Source: UBA7672 sp964529555
Lineage (GTDB): Bacteria > Pseudomonadota > Alphaproteobacteria > Caulobacterales > Hyphomonadaceae
Length of the DNA stretch: 42,391 bases
Assembly (NCBI GenBank): GCA_964529555.1
Contig: CAZGWV010000022.1
Coordinates: forward strand, 1 to 42,391
Reading direction: 5' to 3'
In this document: positions 31,341-39,981 of the stretch, in pieces
Position numbering within the stretch: the stretch's first letter is position 1
Layout of the letters: each line of letters begins with the position of its first letter
Notes under the pieces: generated by a model
Told to the model about the DNA's origin: nothing
Database searches by the model: none
The model's input: only the letters and a program-made list of their open reading frames with translations
Program-made: the position numbers and the translations under genes

Positions 31341-32566
31341 AGCCCTCATTTAAACACCTGCTGCTCGCCACCGCAGTGGCTGCGACGATCGCCCCGATGG
31401 CGGCGGCGCAGGAAAACCCGTTCGCGCGCGGTCGCTATACCGATGTCGCGGCGCGCTCGCAGCCCGAGTTCGATCCGCAGCCGGTTCGTGCGGGTGCTTT
31501 CGATATTATGAGCAGCGCTGGCGTTTCTGCCGAAGCCAATGACAACATCTTCGCTGAAGAAGCCAACGAAGACAGCGACACGATCATCCGCTTCACCCCG
31601 CGCGCCGAAGCCCGCTCGACCTGGTCGGTTCACGAACTCGCGGCCGGCGTTTCGCTGACGCATCGCGAGTATCTCGAGGCGGACGACGAATCCTCGACCG
31701 ACTACAACGCATTCGTGAACGGCCGCGTCGATGTCTCGCGCGACTTCTACGTTCGTCTCGGCGCCGATGTCGGTCACTTCACGGAAGCGCGTTATGCCGC
31801 CGCCTCATCCAACGTTGGAGAAGCCGCTGAGTATGACACCCGCTCGGTGTTTGCGCAGGCGGTCTATCGCAACGACCGCATCCAGCTCGAAGGGCAGGTC
31901 GGCGCATCCCAGGATGAGTTCGACCAGGTGGTCCAGCAGATCCGCGACAATACCACGACCTACATCAGCGGCCGCGCGTCCTACGCCATTTCGCCGGACG
32001 TCGCCTTTTTCGTGCAGGCCCGCCAGGCCGATCTCGACTACGACACCAACAATCGCGGCGGCAAGCAGACCACCGTCGACGCCGGCGTGAACTTCGAATT
32101 GTCCGCACCAATCCGCGGCGAGATCGCTGTCGGTAACTTCAAGGACGATCGCAATGCGTCGCTCTTCGGCGCCGTTGAAGGCCTCAACGTCCGTGGCAAT
32201 GTGAAGTGGTATCCGACGGAACTCACCACCGTCACCTTCCTCGCCAACCGCGGCGTCATCGATCCTGGCCTCGCGATGTCGGCGACTGCGGTCAACACGA
32301 CCTTCGGTATCCGTGTCGATCACGAACTGCTCCGCAACCTGCTGCTGTTCGGAAACGTCCGCCAGGAGAACAACGCATTCGAAGGCATCGCCATCGATCG
32401 CGAGGATGACGCCTTCAGCTTCGCCGTTGGCGGCGCCTACAAACTCAACCCCCATATGCATGTCGAGTTCGAATACTCGGGCCGCTCGCAGGACTCCAGC
32501 GGCGCGGATGCCGGGCCCGACATGGATGTCAACGTGATCAGCGCGGGTATCCGCTTCTTCCCGTAA
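31337..32566 (+). CDS. Outer-membrane beta-barrel protein (BBP2-like) of the EPS export operon
   Basis: The 409-aa product starts with a signal peptide (MKPSFKHLLLATAVAATIAP, ending MAAAQ). It continues as alternating short strands rich in aromatic and charged residues, for example AEARSTWSVHELAAGVSLTH, YVRLGADVGHF, GEIAVGNFKDDRNASLFGAV and the closing DVNVISAGIRFFP with C-terminal Phe-Pro. Such about 400-aa barrels (putative porin 2 type) occur in EPS operons. The second ATG (31337) is chosen because GAGAAGG is 9 nt upstream; the ATG at 31331 is too close to it. It likely forms the pore used by the short Wza-type protein. Confidence 0.85.
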   Translation: MKPSFKHLLLATAVAATIAPMAAAQENPFARGRYTDVAARSQPEFDPQPVRAGAFDIMSSAGVSAEANDNIFAEEANEDSDTIIRFTPRAEARSTWSVHELAAGVSLTHREYLEADDESSTDYNAFVNGRVDVSRDFYVRLGADVGHFTEARYAAASSNVGEAAEYDTRSVFAQAVYRNDRIQLEGQVGASQDEFDQVVQQIRDNTTTYISGRASYAISPDVAFFVQARQADLDYDTNNRGGKQTTVDAGVNFELSAPIRGEIAVGNFKDDRNASLFGAVEGLNVRGNVKWYPTELTTVTFLANRGVIDPGLAMSATAVNTTFGIRVDHELLRNLLLFGNVRQENNAFEGIAIDREDDAFSFAVGGAYKLNPHMHVEFEYSGRSQDSSGADAGPDMDVNVISAGIRFFP

Positions 32567-32614
32567 GCCGGCCTTTGCTCGATCGGTGTAGCGCGTAGCG
32601 TTCGGAGTAGTACG

Positions 32615-34903
32615 TTGAACAAGGTCTATCCTCTCGACGTGGCATCGGGTTACCCCCGTGGCGCGCTTCCTGTCGGGCCAGCTGTTCCCGAAGGCGAGAA
32701 CGTGATCACTGTTCAGCGCGTGCTCCGCGCACTGCGCCGCCGCCTTGGCGTCATGGTCGCGGTGTTCGTGCTGACGTTTGCGGCCGTCGCGATTCACACG
32801 TTCCAGCTGCAGGCGTCCTACACGGCTACCTCGCGCGTGATCGTGAACACGCGCGACCAGAAGATCATCGATATCGGCGCTGTGCTTTCGGGCATGCCGG
32901 CCAACTCGGCGATTATCGATACGGAAGCGGAAATCCTGCGTAGCCGGACGCTGATCCAGAAAGTCGTCCAGCGCCTCGACCTCATCAACAGCCCGGAATT
33001 CAACTGGGCCAAGGCCGAGCCGAGCGAGTGGGATCAGCGCGTCGATGGCGTCAAGGATTTCATCAAGGGCCTGCTGCCGTTCGGCAAGACGCCTCCGGCG
33101 GAGCCTGTCGAGCAAACGCCTGAGGATATCGCTGCTGCTGAGCGCGCGGAGATGGACGGGGTTATCAGCTCGGTTCGCGACCATATCGGCGTGAACCGTG
33201 TCGGCTCCACCTTCATCATCGAGATCAGCGCGTCGAGCCGCGATCCCAGGATGGCGGCCCTCCTGTCGAACACGCTGGCCGAGGTCTATCTCGACAACCA
33301 GCTCGACACCAAGTTCGCCGCGACCCGCCGCGCCCAGGAATGGCTGGATGCGCGTGTTGGCGAACTGCGCGACGAGTTGCGCGACGCCGAAAGCCGCGTC
33401 GAGGCTCACCGCGCATCGACCGGGCTGCTGCGCACGGGCGGCGATACGCTGACCGAACAGACGATCCGCTCGATCAACGCCGATCTGACCGCAGCCCAGG
33501 CCGACTACGCGACCAAGAGCGCGCGCCTGCGCAACATGAACGAGCAGATGCGTGGCGGCGCCGGCGTCGATACGATCGCCGAAGCCCAGAGCTCGACCGT
33601 CATCTCGAACCTGCGCGCCTCGCAGACGCAGCTGTCGGCCCGGAAATCCGATGCCATGCGCCGCTATGGCGAGAAGCACCCGCAATACCAGCAGATCCTC
33701 CTCGAAGAGCAGGACAATGAGCGGCTGATCAACGCGGAACTCCGCAGGATCGCATCCTCGCTTGAACAGGAAGTGCTGATTGCGCGCGAGCGTGTAAATA
33801 GCCTGCAGGGCAGCCTCAACCGCGCGAAAAGTGAACTGGCTTCCAACAACCGCGCCGGCGTCGAGCAGGCTGCGCTGGAGCGTGACGCCACGGCGACGCG
33901 CACGCTGTTTGAGGAATTCAACAACCGCTTCAAGGAAACCACCGAGCTTGACGGGATCACCGAGGCCGATGCTGTCGTTGATAGCTACGCGCCCGTGCCC
34001 GAGTCTCCGAGCTTCCCGAACACTCGCCTCAACCTGATGCTCGGCTTCATGCTGGGGGCGGCTCTGGCGGGTCTTGTCGGCCTCGTGCTGGAACTGCTCG
34101 ACAATTTCATCTCCTCGCCCGAAGAAGCGGAGCTTGTCGCCGGCGTTCCCTATATCGGCCAGATCCCGCTGCTGCCCGCCGCCGGCGCCTTCACCAAGGC
34201 GCGTGTCAAACCGGCGGAATACCTGATCGACAAACCGCACTCGGGCTTTGCGGAGGCTTACCGCCACCTGCGCGCCTCGATCATGTTCGCCGACATCGAC
34301 AAGGCCGCGAAAACGGTTGCGGTCGTCTCCTCGCTGCCCAGCGAAGGCAAGACGAGCATGACCTTCTGCCTTGGTCGCCTGGCCGCCATGTCGGGGACGA
34401 AGACCATCGTGATCGATGGCGATATCCGCCTGCGTCAGCTGACCGAAACGTCGGGGGTGAAGTGCGACGCCGGCCTGCTCGAGTATCTGTTCGGCGAAGC
34501 CCGCCTGGCCGACGCGGTCCAGACTGACGAGAAAACCGGCCTGCACATCCTGCCGCTGTCGGATCGCAAGCATACGCCGCGCGACGTGTTCGGCAGCCGT
34601 GCTTTCGATGCGATGCTCAACATGCTGCAGCAGAGCTATGACCTGGTCATCATCGACACCGGCCCGATCCTGCTGATGGCGGAAACCCGCGTTGTCACGT
34701 CGAAAGTGGACCAGGTCGTCGTGGCCACGCGCTGGCGCAAGACGACCCGCAATACGCTGCGCGAGACGATGAAGATCCTGCGCGACTTCCACGCCAACGT
34801 CGCCGGCGTCGTGCTCACTTTCGTCGATCTGCGCAAGAAGGCGCATCACGACTACACGGCCGCCGACTACAAGGCGTACGCGAAATACTATCACGACAAG
34901 TAA
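32615..34903 (+). CDS. Wzc-type polysaccharide co-polymerase / tyrosine autokinase
   Basis: The 762-aa product has a Wzz domain with two membrane spans (RLGVMVAVFVLTFAAVAIHT near 45; LNLMLGFMLGAALAGLVGLV near 470). Between them is a long periplasmic coiled-coil region. The C-terminal BY-kinase has Walker A SSLPSEGKTS, Walker A' IVIDGDIR and Walker B LVIIDTGPIL. A C-terminal tyrosine cluster (YTAADYKAYAKYYHDK) carries five Tyr. It controls chain length and cycles by autophosphorylation. The start is TTG at 32615 with GGAG 8 nt upstream; no ATG precedes the first span. A terminator follows at 34924. Confidence 0.93.
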   Translation: MNKVYPLDVASGYPRGALPVGPAVPEGENVITVQRVLRALRRRLGVMVAVFVLTFAAVAIHTFQLQASYTATSRVIVNTRDQKIIDIGAVLSGMPANSAIIDTEAEILRSRTLIQKVVQRLDLINSPEFNWAKAEPSEWDQRVDGVKDFIKGLLPFGKTPPAEPVEQTPEDIAAAERAEMDGVISSVRDHIGVNRVGSTFIIEISASSRDPRMAALLSNTLAEVYLDNQLDTKFAATRRAQEWLDARVGELRDELRDAESRVEAHRASTGLLRTGGDTLTEQTIRSINADLTAAQADYATKSARLRNMNEQMRGGAGVDTIAEAQSSTVISNLRASQTQLSARKSDAMRRYGEKHPQYQQILLEEQDNERLINAELRRIASSLEQEVLIARERVNSLQGSLNRAKSELASNNRAGVEQAALERDATATRTLFEEFNNRFKETTELDGITEADAVVDSYAPVPESPSFPNTRLNLMLGFMLGAALAGLVGLVLELLDNFISSPEEAELVAGVPYIGQIPLLPAAGAFTKARVKPAEYLIDKPHSGFAEAYRHLRASIMFADIDKAAKTVAVVSSLPSEGKTSMTFCLGRLAAMSGTKTIVIDGDIRLRQLTETSGVKCDAGLLEYLFGEARLADAVQTDEKTGLHILPLSDRKHTPRDVFGSRAFDAMLNMLQQSYDLVIIDTGPILLMAETRVVTSKVDQVVVATRWRKTTRNTLRETMKILRDFHANVAGVVLTFVDLRKKAHHDYTAADYKAYAKYYHDK

Positions 34904-34923
34904 GGACAGGCTGGGGAGCCTCG

Positions 34924-34955
34924 GCGCCTCGCATCTTTGGGTGCGGGGCGCTTTT
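34924..34955 (+). terminator. Rho-independent terminator of the EPS export operon
   Basis: The stem GCGCCTCGCA (34924-34933) and TGCGGGGCGC (34942-34951), with one mismatch, is followed directly by TTTT. It lies 20 nt after the wzc-like stop and before the convergent metC-like gene. Confidence 0.75.
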
Positions 34956-34985
34956 GCGTCTGGAGTTTGGGCGTGCTCGCCGAAG

Positions 34986-36173
34986 CTAGCCCAATGCCTC
35001 AAGCGCTTGCTCAAGGTCCGCGATCAGGTCGGCGGGGTCTTCGAGGCCGACGGACAGGCGGATCAGCGGGCCGGGCAGGTTGGGCTTCGCTGCCGTGCGC
35101 TTGAGTTGTGGGTCGCAATGGATGGCGAGACTTTCGAAGCCGCCATATGAGAAGCCCAAGCTGAAGAGGTCCAGCGCATCGAGGAAAGCATGGACGCGCT
35201 CGGTCGGTGATTTCTTCAGGACGATGCTGAACAGGCCCGATGCGCCCGTGAAGTCTCGTTTCCACAGCGCGTGGCCGGGGTCGCTTTCCAGCGCTGGGTA
35301 CAGGACGCGCTGGATTGCCGGATGCGTCTCTAGCCAGCGGGCGACTTCGAGGGCCGCCCTCTGGTGCTGATCCATCCGCAGCGCGATCGAACGCGCGCCG
35401 CGCAGGACAGCGTAAGCGTCGTCCGGCGCGACGTTCGAGCCAAGATCCGTGAGCGTGTCCTTGATCTGCGAGATGACGTCATCGTTGTTGGCGTGGATTG
35501 CGCCGTTCAGCGCATCGGCGCCGCCGCTGACGTATTTTGTGTTGGCTTGCACCGAAACGTCGAAGCCAAGCGCCAGCGGTTTGTGGAAGACGCCGCCGCT
35601 CCACGTATTGTCCATCACGCTGATGACGCCATGCGCGCGCGCGGCAGCGGCGAGAGCAGGGGCGTCGGCGATCTCGAACGTCATCGAGCCGGGGCTTTCC
35701 ACGAACATGACCTGCGTGTTCGGCTGGATCAGGCTGGAGATACCTGCGCCGATTTCAGGATCGAAGTAGGTGGCTTCGACGCCCCAGCGGCTCAGCATAC
35801 GGTCAACGAAACGGCGCGTCGGCCCGTACACATTGTCGCCGGCGAGAACGTGCCCGCCGGGTTTTACGAAAGCGAGAAACGGAACGATGCACGCCATCAG
35901 GCCGGATGGCGCCAGTGCGCAGTGCGCCGAGCCTTCGATCTCGCAGAGCGCCTCTTTCAGCGCGGTGTGCGTTGCGGTGCCGTGGCGGCCATAGGTCCAG
36001 CCGCCGGGCTCGAACAGTTTCGAGGCGCTTTCGACGACGACAGTGGACGCGCGTTGCACGACGGGATTGACGCCGCCGAGCGTGAGATTGCGGTCGCGGC
36101 CTGCATGGCTCACGCGAGTCGACAGGCTTCCCTTGCCAGCCGTCCGTTTGCCGCCCTTGCTGCGTCCCGCCAT
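34986..36173 (-). CDS. metC: Cystathionine beta-lyase-like PLP enzyme
   Basis: The 395-aa product of the Cys/Met metabolism PLP family shows YGRHGTATHTALKEALCEIE, SGLMACIVPFLAFVKPGGHV, LAGDNVYGPTRRFVD, VMDNTWSGGVFHKPLALGFD and the lysine motif QANTKYVSGGADALNG. The spacing and SPGSMTFEIAD segment are those of proteobacterial MetC, which cleaves cystathionine to homocysteine, ammonia and pyruvate and can release H2S from cysteine. The N-terminus is Lys/Arg/Gly-rich (MAGRSKGGKRTAGKG). It sits 4 bp after the sulfurtransferase gene, so the pair is one operon. Confidence 0.9.
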   Translation of the reverse strand: MAGRSKGGKRTAGKGSLSTRVSHAGRDRNLTLGGVNPVVQRASTVVVESASKLFEPGGWTYGRHGTATHTALKEALCEIEGSAHCALAPSGLMACIVPFLAFVKPGGHVLAGDNVYGPTRRFVDRMLSRWGVEATYFDPEIGAGISSLIQPNTQVMFVESPGSMTFEIADAPALAAAARAHGVISVMDNTWSGGVFHKPLALGFDVSVQANTKYVSGGADALNGAIHANNDDVISQIKDTLTDLGSNVAPDDAYAVLRGARSIALRMDQHQRAALEVARWLETHPAIQRVLYPALESDPGHALWKRDFTGASGLFSIVLKKSPTERVHAFLDALDLFSLGFSYGGFESLAIHCDPQLKRTAAKPNLPGPLIRLSVGLEDPADLIADLEQALEALG

Positions 36174-36177
36174 CTGA

Positions 36178-37041
36178 TCAGCCTGTGACTACGGGCGTCG
36201 TTGCGTTCTCCGCGCCCCACTCGGTCCACGAGCCGTCATAGACCGCGCCGTCATCGTGACCCGCGATCGATTGCGCCAGCGCGAGCACGGCGGCGGTTAC
36301 GCCCGAGCCGCAGGAGTTGATGACCGGCTTCGTCAGATCGACGCCGGCCTTTGAGAACACGGCGCGCAGATCATCTTCGGACTTCAGGCGGCCATCCGCT
36401 GAAAGCAGGTCGCCATAAGGCACGTTGATCGAGCCGGGCATGTGCCCGCTGCGAAGGCCGGCGCGCGGTTCGGGAGCCGTGCCGGCGAAGCGCCCAGCGG
36501 AGCGCGCATCCACGATCTGCGTGCCGCCGGCATCGACGGTCTGCTTCATCTGGTCGAGGTCGCGCACGAGATCGCGGCGGGGGCGGACGGTGAAATGGCG
36601 GTCGGCCAGGAAATGCGGAGGCAGGTCTTCAACGGCGCCGCCGGCTGTACGCCACGCTTCGAAGCCGCCATCGAGAACAGCCACGTCGCCATGGCCCATC
36701 ACACGGAACATCCACCACACGCGCGCGGAAGCGAGCAGGCCGTTCTGGTCGTAGCAGATGACGCGGTGGCCATCGCCCAGACCCATGCGGCGCACGCGGG
36801 AGGAGAATTTCTCCGGCGGCGGCAGCATGTGGGGGAGGGGGATATCCGTGTCGGCGACATCGTCGATGTCGAAGAAGCGCGCACCCGGAATGTGGTGGGC
36901 GTCATAGACCTGACGGCCCGTGCGCGGCGAGCCCGGCATGAAATAGGTGCAGTCGAGCACGCGGACGTCTGGCGCGTTGAGATGCGAGACCAGCCATTCG
37001 GCTGATACGATCGGCTTTTCGGGCGTGAAACGCGCAACCAT
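36178..37041 (-). CDS. sseA: 3-mercaptopyruvate sulfurtransferase-like tandem rhodanese
   Basis: The 287-aa product has two rhodanese domains. The N-terminal one is inactive-type (VSAEWLVSHLNAPDVRVLDC, VICYDQNGLLASARVW with Asp in the Cys position). The C-terminal one carries the active loop CGSGVTA (Cys244), the form typical of 3-mercaptopyruvate sulfurtransferases rather than thiosulfate sulfurtransferases. MPGSINVPYGDLL precedes it. The product moves sulfur from mercaptopyruvate to acceptors. AAGGAG lies 10 nt before the ATG. Confidence 0.92.
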   Translation of the reverse strand: MVARFTPEKPIVSAEWLVSHLNAPDVRVLDCTYFMPGSPRTGRQVYDAHHIPGARFFDIDDVADTDIPLPHMLPPPEKFSSRVRRMGLGDGHRVICYDQNGLLASARVWWMFRVMGHGDVAVLDGGFEAWRTAGGAVEDLPPHFLADRHFTVRPRRDLVRDLDQMKQTVDAGGTQIVDARSAGRFAGTAPEPRAGLRSGHMPGSINVPYGDLLSADGRLKSEDDLRAVFSKAGVDLTKPVINSCGSGVTAAVLALAQSIAGHDDGAVYDGSWTEWGAENATTPVVTG

Positions 37042-37366
37042 CCGGCGCGGACTCCTTCATATGGCGACACCTGCCGAACCAGTTACCAGACGCGCCAGCA
37101 CTAACAAGGCGAGCTAAGCCTCACAGTCCTTCGCGATGCTCTAAAGCCTGTGGGGCGGGCGCCTGGTCTGTGCTGGCGGCGTCTTGTCTCCGCATGCCCT
37201 CCGGCGATTCCCCCGTTAACGATTCAACGTTGTGCAATGCACCAATCTGTTTCGGAATCGAACAGTCCCTGGAACGCGAAATCGCGTGGAAAGTACTTAT
37301 AAATAACTACTCGCCTCGGAGGGGAAGAGGGTTGTTTGCGGTGCAATACAGGCGTTCTGTCGGTTA
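37042..37366. promoter_or_regulatory. Intergenic promoter region between sseA and the sugar transferase
   Basis: No gene is seen here. It must hold divergent promoters. An AT-rich TTATAAATAA (37297-37306) includes a possible -10 TATAAA at 37298-37303. Just upstream is the perfect palindrome CGCGA-AA-TCGCG (37275-37286), and at 37247-37265 a small bulged hairpin. No clear -35 box is present, so the start site is not fixed. Confidence 0.4.
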
Positions 37367-37482
37367 ACGGGCTGTAAGAACCCGTCAGGTTGGGATTCGA
37401 GGCCGGACAATTCGCTTGCTTGGGGAGATGAGCAAGCCGTCCAGCCAGTTTGAAGTCGCCCGGCGCCCTTTTGGAGGAAGGG
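37367..37482 (+). ncRNA. Structured leader of the sugar transferase gene
   Basis: Three hairpins can be drawn. H1 is ACGGG (37367-37371) with CCCGT (37381-37385). H2 is long: GGCCGGAC (37401-37408) with GTCCAGCC (37439-37446; one G-U), then after an internal loop GCTTGCT (37414-37420) with AGCAAGC (37431-37437). H3 is CCCTT (37466-37470) with AAGGG (37478-37482). I do not recognise a known riboswitch class. It lies 85 nt before the start codon, so an RNA-level control element or small RNA is possible. Confidence 0.4.
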
Positions 37483-37566
37483 TTAAGGAGCGATTGCGGG
37501 GGTCGGTACGACTGGTCCGCGTATTGCGTATGGGTGTTCGGCCGTTGGCCGGACGAGGGTGTGGTT

Positions 37567-38259
37567 ATGAAGAATGGCAGCGGCGTTGAAGCCGGCCGAT
37601 TCAATGCCTGGAGCGGTCATCTCCCCGCAGGCAGCGTTTACAGGGTTCAATCCAGCCGCGTGAAGCGGTTGATGGATCTCGCGATGGCCTTTCCGGTCCT
37701 CGTGCTGGTCTCGCCCATGCTGATGGGGATTTACGCCCTTCTGAAGATTTTCGATCCGGGTCCGGCGCTTTTCACGCAGCAGCGCATCGGCCGCGATGGC
37801 CAGATCTTCCTCGTCTACAAATTCCGCACGATGCGCGTGGACGCCGCCGAGCGTCTGGAGCACCTGTTGGCCAGCGATCCGGCAGCCGCCGCCGAATGGG
37901 CCAAGTTCCAGAAACTACGCAACGACCCGCGCGTCACGCTGCTGGGCCGCATCCTGCGGAAAAGCAGCCTCGACGAGCTGCCCCAACTTCTCAACATCAT
38001 GCGTGGCGAAATGTCGGTGATCGGACCGCGCCCGGTGACCGCCGCCGAGATGCAGCGTTATGGCTCTGACATCCCGTTCTACATCGCCGTTCGTCCGGGC
38101 GTGCTGGGCCTGTGGCAGGTCAAAGGCCGTAACAGGCTGACCTACCCGCAGCGCGTCGCTTACGACGTGCAGTATGTGAAAACCTGGTCGGTCTGGCAGG
38201 ACGTGAAAATCTGCCTGATGGCGATACCCGTCGTCCTGCTCGGCAAGGGCGCTTACTAG
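37567..38259 (+). CDS. Initiating sugar transferase (undecaprenyl-phosphate sugar-1-phosphate transferase)
   Basis: The 230-aa product is the C-terminal-type (PglC/WbaP catalytic) monotopic phosphoglycosyl transferase. It has a membrane-inserted segment (RLMDLAMAFPVLVLVSPMLM), then QQRIGRDGQIFLVYKFRTM, RILRKSSLDELPQLLNIMRG, EMSVIGPRPVTAAEM and RPGVLGLWQVKGRN. It loads the first sugar phosphate onto undecaprenyl phosphate to start the EPS unit. The ATG at 37567 is chosen after ACGAGGGTG; an open frame back to 37450 is not coding-like. It ends 26 nt before a strong terminator. Confidence 0.93.
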   Translation: MKNGSGVEAGRFNAWSGHLPAGSVYRVQSSRVKRLMDLAMAFPVLVLVSPMLMGIYALLKIFDPGPALFTQQRIGRDGQIFLVYKFRTMRVDAAERLEHLLASDPAAAAEWAKFQKLRNDPRVTLLGRILRKSSLDELPQLLNIMRGEMSVIGPRPVTAAEMQRYGSDIPFYIAVRPGVLGLWQVKGRNRLTYPQRVAYDVQYVKTWSVWQDVKICLMAIPVVLLGKGAY

Positions 38260-38285
38260 CCAGATCCACAATCCGGTCGCCATTC

Positions 38286-38320
38286 AAACCTGCCCCCGCG
38301 CACAGCCGGGGCAGGTTTTT
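38286..38320 (+). terminator. Rho-independent terminator after the sugar transferase
   Basis: A perfect 11-bp stem, AAACCTGCCCC (38286-38296) with GGGGCAGGTTT (38308-38318), is followed by more T. This is the clearest intrinsic terminator in the window. Confidence 0.85.
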
Positions 38321-38528
38321 GCTTAACTCAGGTCATGGCGATGGGCGCGCGGAACCGTGGAGCAATCCCGGCGTTCAGCGTGAACGGCGCAATGGTTGCG
38401 CCTGGCACATTCAAATATGGCAACGAATTCATTAAGTTGTCGCTAGGTGCGTGAGTCGGACCGCCGAGTTGTCGGATTGTTAAGACGCCAACTGAAAAGT
38501 GGACTGCTACGTTGTCTGGGGTTGAGTG

Positions 38529-38780
38529 ATGCGTTCGCCTGTTTATCGGGAGAGGCACTTGGTCGGTTCGACGAGCCCTGTCGCTGCATGGACCCCGTCC
38601 GCGCACTGTGCGGTTGATGCGGGCGACCATGGTTCGATGCTCGACATCGATGCCGGCGGCCCGGATCCGTTCGCGGACGATCCCAAATGGCCGGCGTGGA
38701 AAGTGACGGTCGCTGTCGTGGTGTTCTGCGGCGCGTTCTGGGGCGGCATCGGCTATCTCGCCATGCGCCTGCTGGGCTAG
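38529..38780 (+). CDS. Small C-terminal-anchor membrane protein
   Basis: An 83-aa ORF with one transmembrane helix at its C-terminal end (WKVTVAVVVFCGAFWGGIGY, then LAMRLLG). A shorter version from the ATG at 38637 (MLDIDAGGPDPFADDPKWPA) would keep the acidic stretch and the helix, 47 aa. The first 36 codons look less coding-like than the rest, so the short form may be correct. No family recognised. It converges with the cysteine-synthase-like gene 10 bp downstream. Confidence 0.55.
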   Translation: MRSPVYRERHLVGSTSPVAAWTPSAHCAVDAGDHGSMLDIDAGGPDPFADDPKWPAWKVTVAVVVFCGAFWGGIGYLAMRLLG

Positions 38781-38790
38781 GCCCCGCGAT

Positions 38791-39795
38791 CTACCCTTCG
38801 TACCAATCGGGCGACGGCAGGCCTTTTTCCTTGAGGAAAGCGCCGTTGTAGAGCTTCGACAGGTAGCGGTTACCGTAGTCGCAGAGAACCGTCACCACAG
38901 TTGATCCCGGCCCCAGCTTTTTCGCCATGGCGATCGCGCCCGCGATGTTGATGCCGGACGAGCCGCCCAGGCACATGCCTTCCTCGCGGGTGAGGCTGAA
39001 CAGGATGCGCAGCGCATCCGCATCGTCGATCCGCCAGGCGTCATCGACTGCGACGCCCTCAAGGTTCGCCGTGATGCGCGACTGGCCGATGCCCTCGGTG
39101 ATCGAGGTGCCCTCGGATTTGAGTTCGCCCGTCTTGTAGTAAGAGAAGAGGGAGGCCCCGCCCGGATCGGCCAGACCGATCTGCACGTTTCTGCTGCGTT
39201 CCTTGAGCGCCAGCGACACGCCGCCCAGCGTTCCGCCCGAGCCGACCGCGCAGATGAAGCCGTCCACCTTGCCGCCGGTCTGTTCCCAGATCTCGGGGCC
39301 GGTGGTTTCGTAATGGGCGTTGCGGTTGGCGGTGTTGTCGAACTGGTTCGCCCAGATCGCGCCGTTGGGCTCGCTCGCGGCCAGTTCGGCGGCGAGGCGC
39401 TGGGAGTATTTCACGTAGTGGTTGGGGTTGGCGTAGGGGACCGCGTCCACTTCGACCAGCCGCGCGCCGAGCGAGCGGACGGCGTCCTTCTTTTCCTGGC
39501 TCTGCGTGCGCGGCATCACGATGACGGTGCGATAGCCAAGGGCGTTGCCGACAACGGCCAGGCCGATCCCGGTGTTTCCGGCTGTGCCCTCGACGATCAG
39601 TCCGCCGGGCTTCAGCGCGCCGGACTTCTCGGCGTCGCGGATCATGCCCAGCGCGGCGCGGTCTTTCACCGACTGGCCGGGGTTCAGGAATTCCGCCTTG
39701 CCGTAGATGTTGGCGCCGCTCAGCTCCGAGGCCCTGCGCAGCCGGATCAGGGGCGTCCGGCCGATTGCCTCGATGACGTTGGCGTGGGTGCGCAT
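38791..39795 (-). CDS. Cysteine synthase/cysteine desulfhydrase-family PLP enzyme
   Basis: The 334-aa fold-type II PLP enzyme has IGRTPLIRLRRASELSGANI, NPGQSVKDRAALGMI with the Schiff-base Lys, VEGTAGNTGIGLAVVGNALG, AVGSGGTLGGVSLALKE (phosphate loop), EGIGQSRITANLEG and CLGGSSGINIAGAI. The loop EGTAGNTGIG replaces EPTSGNTGIA of E. coli CysK and marks a distinct subgroup. O-acetylserine sulfhydrylase or cysteine desulfhydrase activity is plausible. I therefore give no symbol. The ATG at 39795 is preferred to an open extension of 12 codons. Confidence 0.82.
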   Translation of the reverse strand: MRTHANVIEAIGRTPLIRLRRASELSGANIYGKAEFLNPGQSVKDRAALGMIRDAEKSGALKPGGLIVEGTAGNTGIGLAVVGNALGYRTVIVMPRTQSQEKKDAVRSLGARLVEVDAVPYANPNHYVKYSQRLAAELAASEPNGAIWANQFDNTANRNAHYETTGPEIWEQTGGKVDGFICAVGSGGTLGGVSLALKERSRNVQIGLADPGGASLFSYYKTGELKSEGTSITEGIGQSRITANLEGVAVDDAWRIDDADALRILFSLTREEGMCLGGSSGINIAGAIAMAKKLGPGSTVVTVLCDYGNRYLSKLYNGAFLKEKGLPSPDWYEG

Positions 39796-39981
39796 GGGCC
39801 GCTTCCTGGCTTCCCGGCCGACGCCGGACAAGCCCTATCACCTAGGGAGATTGCGGCGCCGGATCAACCGGCGGGACATGATCCGTTCTACCGGACTTTG
39901 CGTAATGCGGGGAATGGAGAACCCGGCATGAAGATACCGGCGATTCTCGCGGCCCTCCCACGGCGATTTCTGCGCTTGGGA

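Noticed and set aside
31805..35014. 1069-codon minus-strand ORF opposite the beta-barrel and Wzc genes
   Set aside because: Spans two recognised plus-strand genes and a terminator; no domain pattern in its translation.
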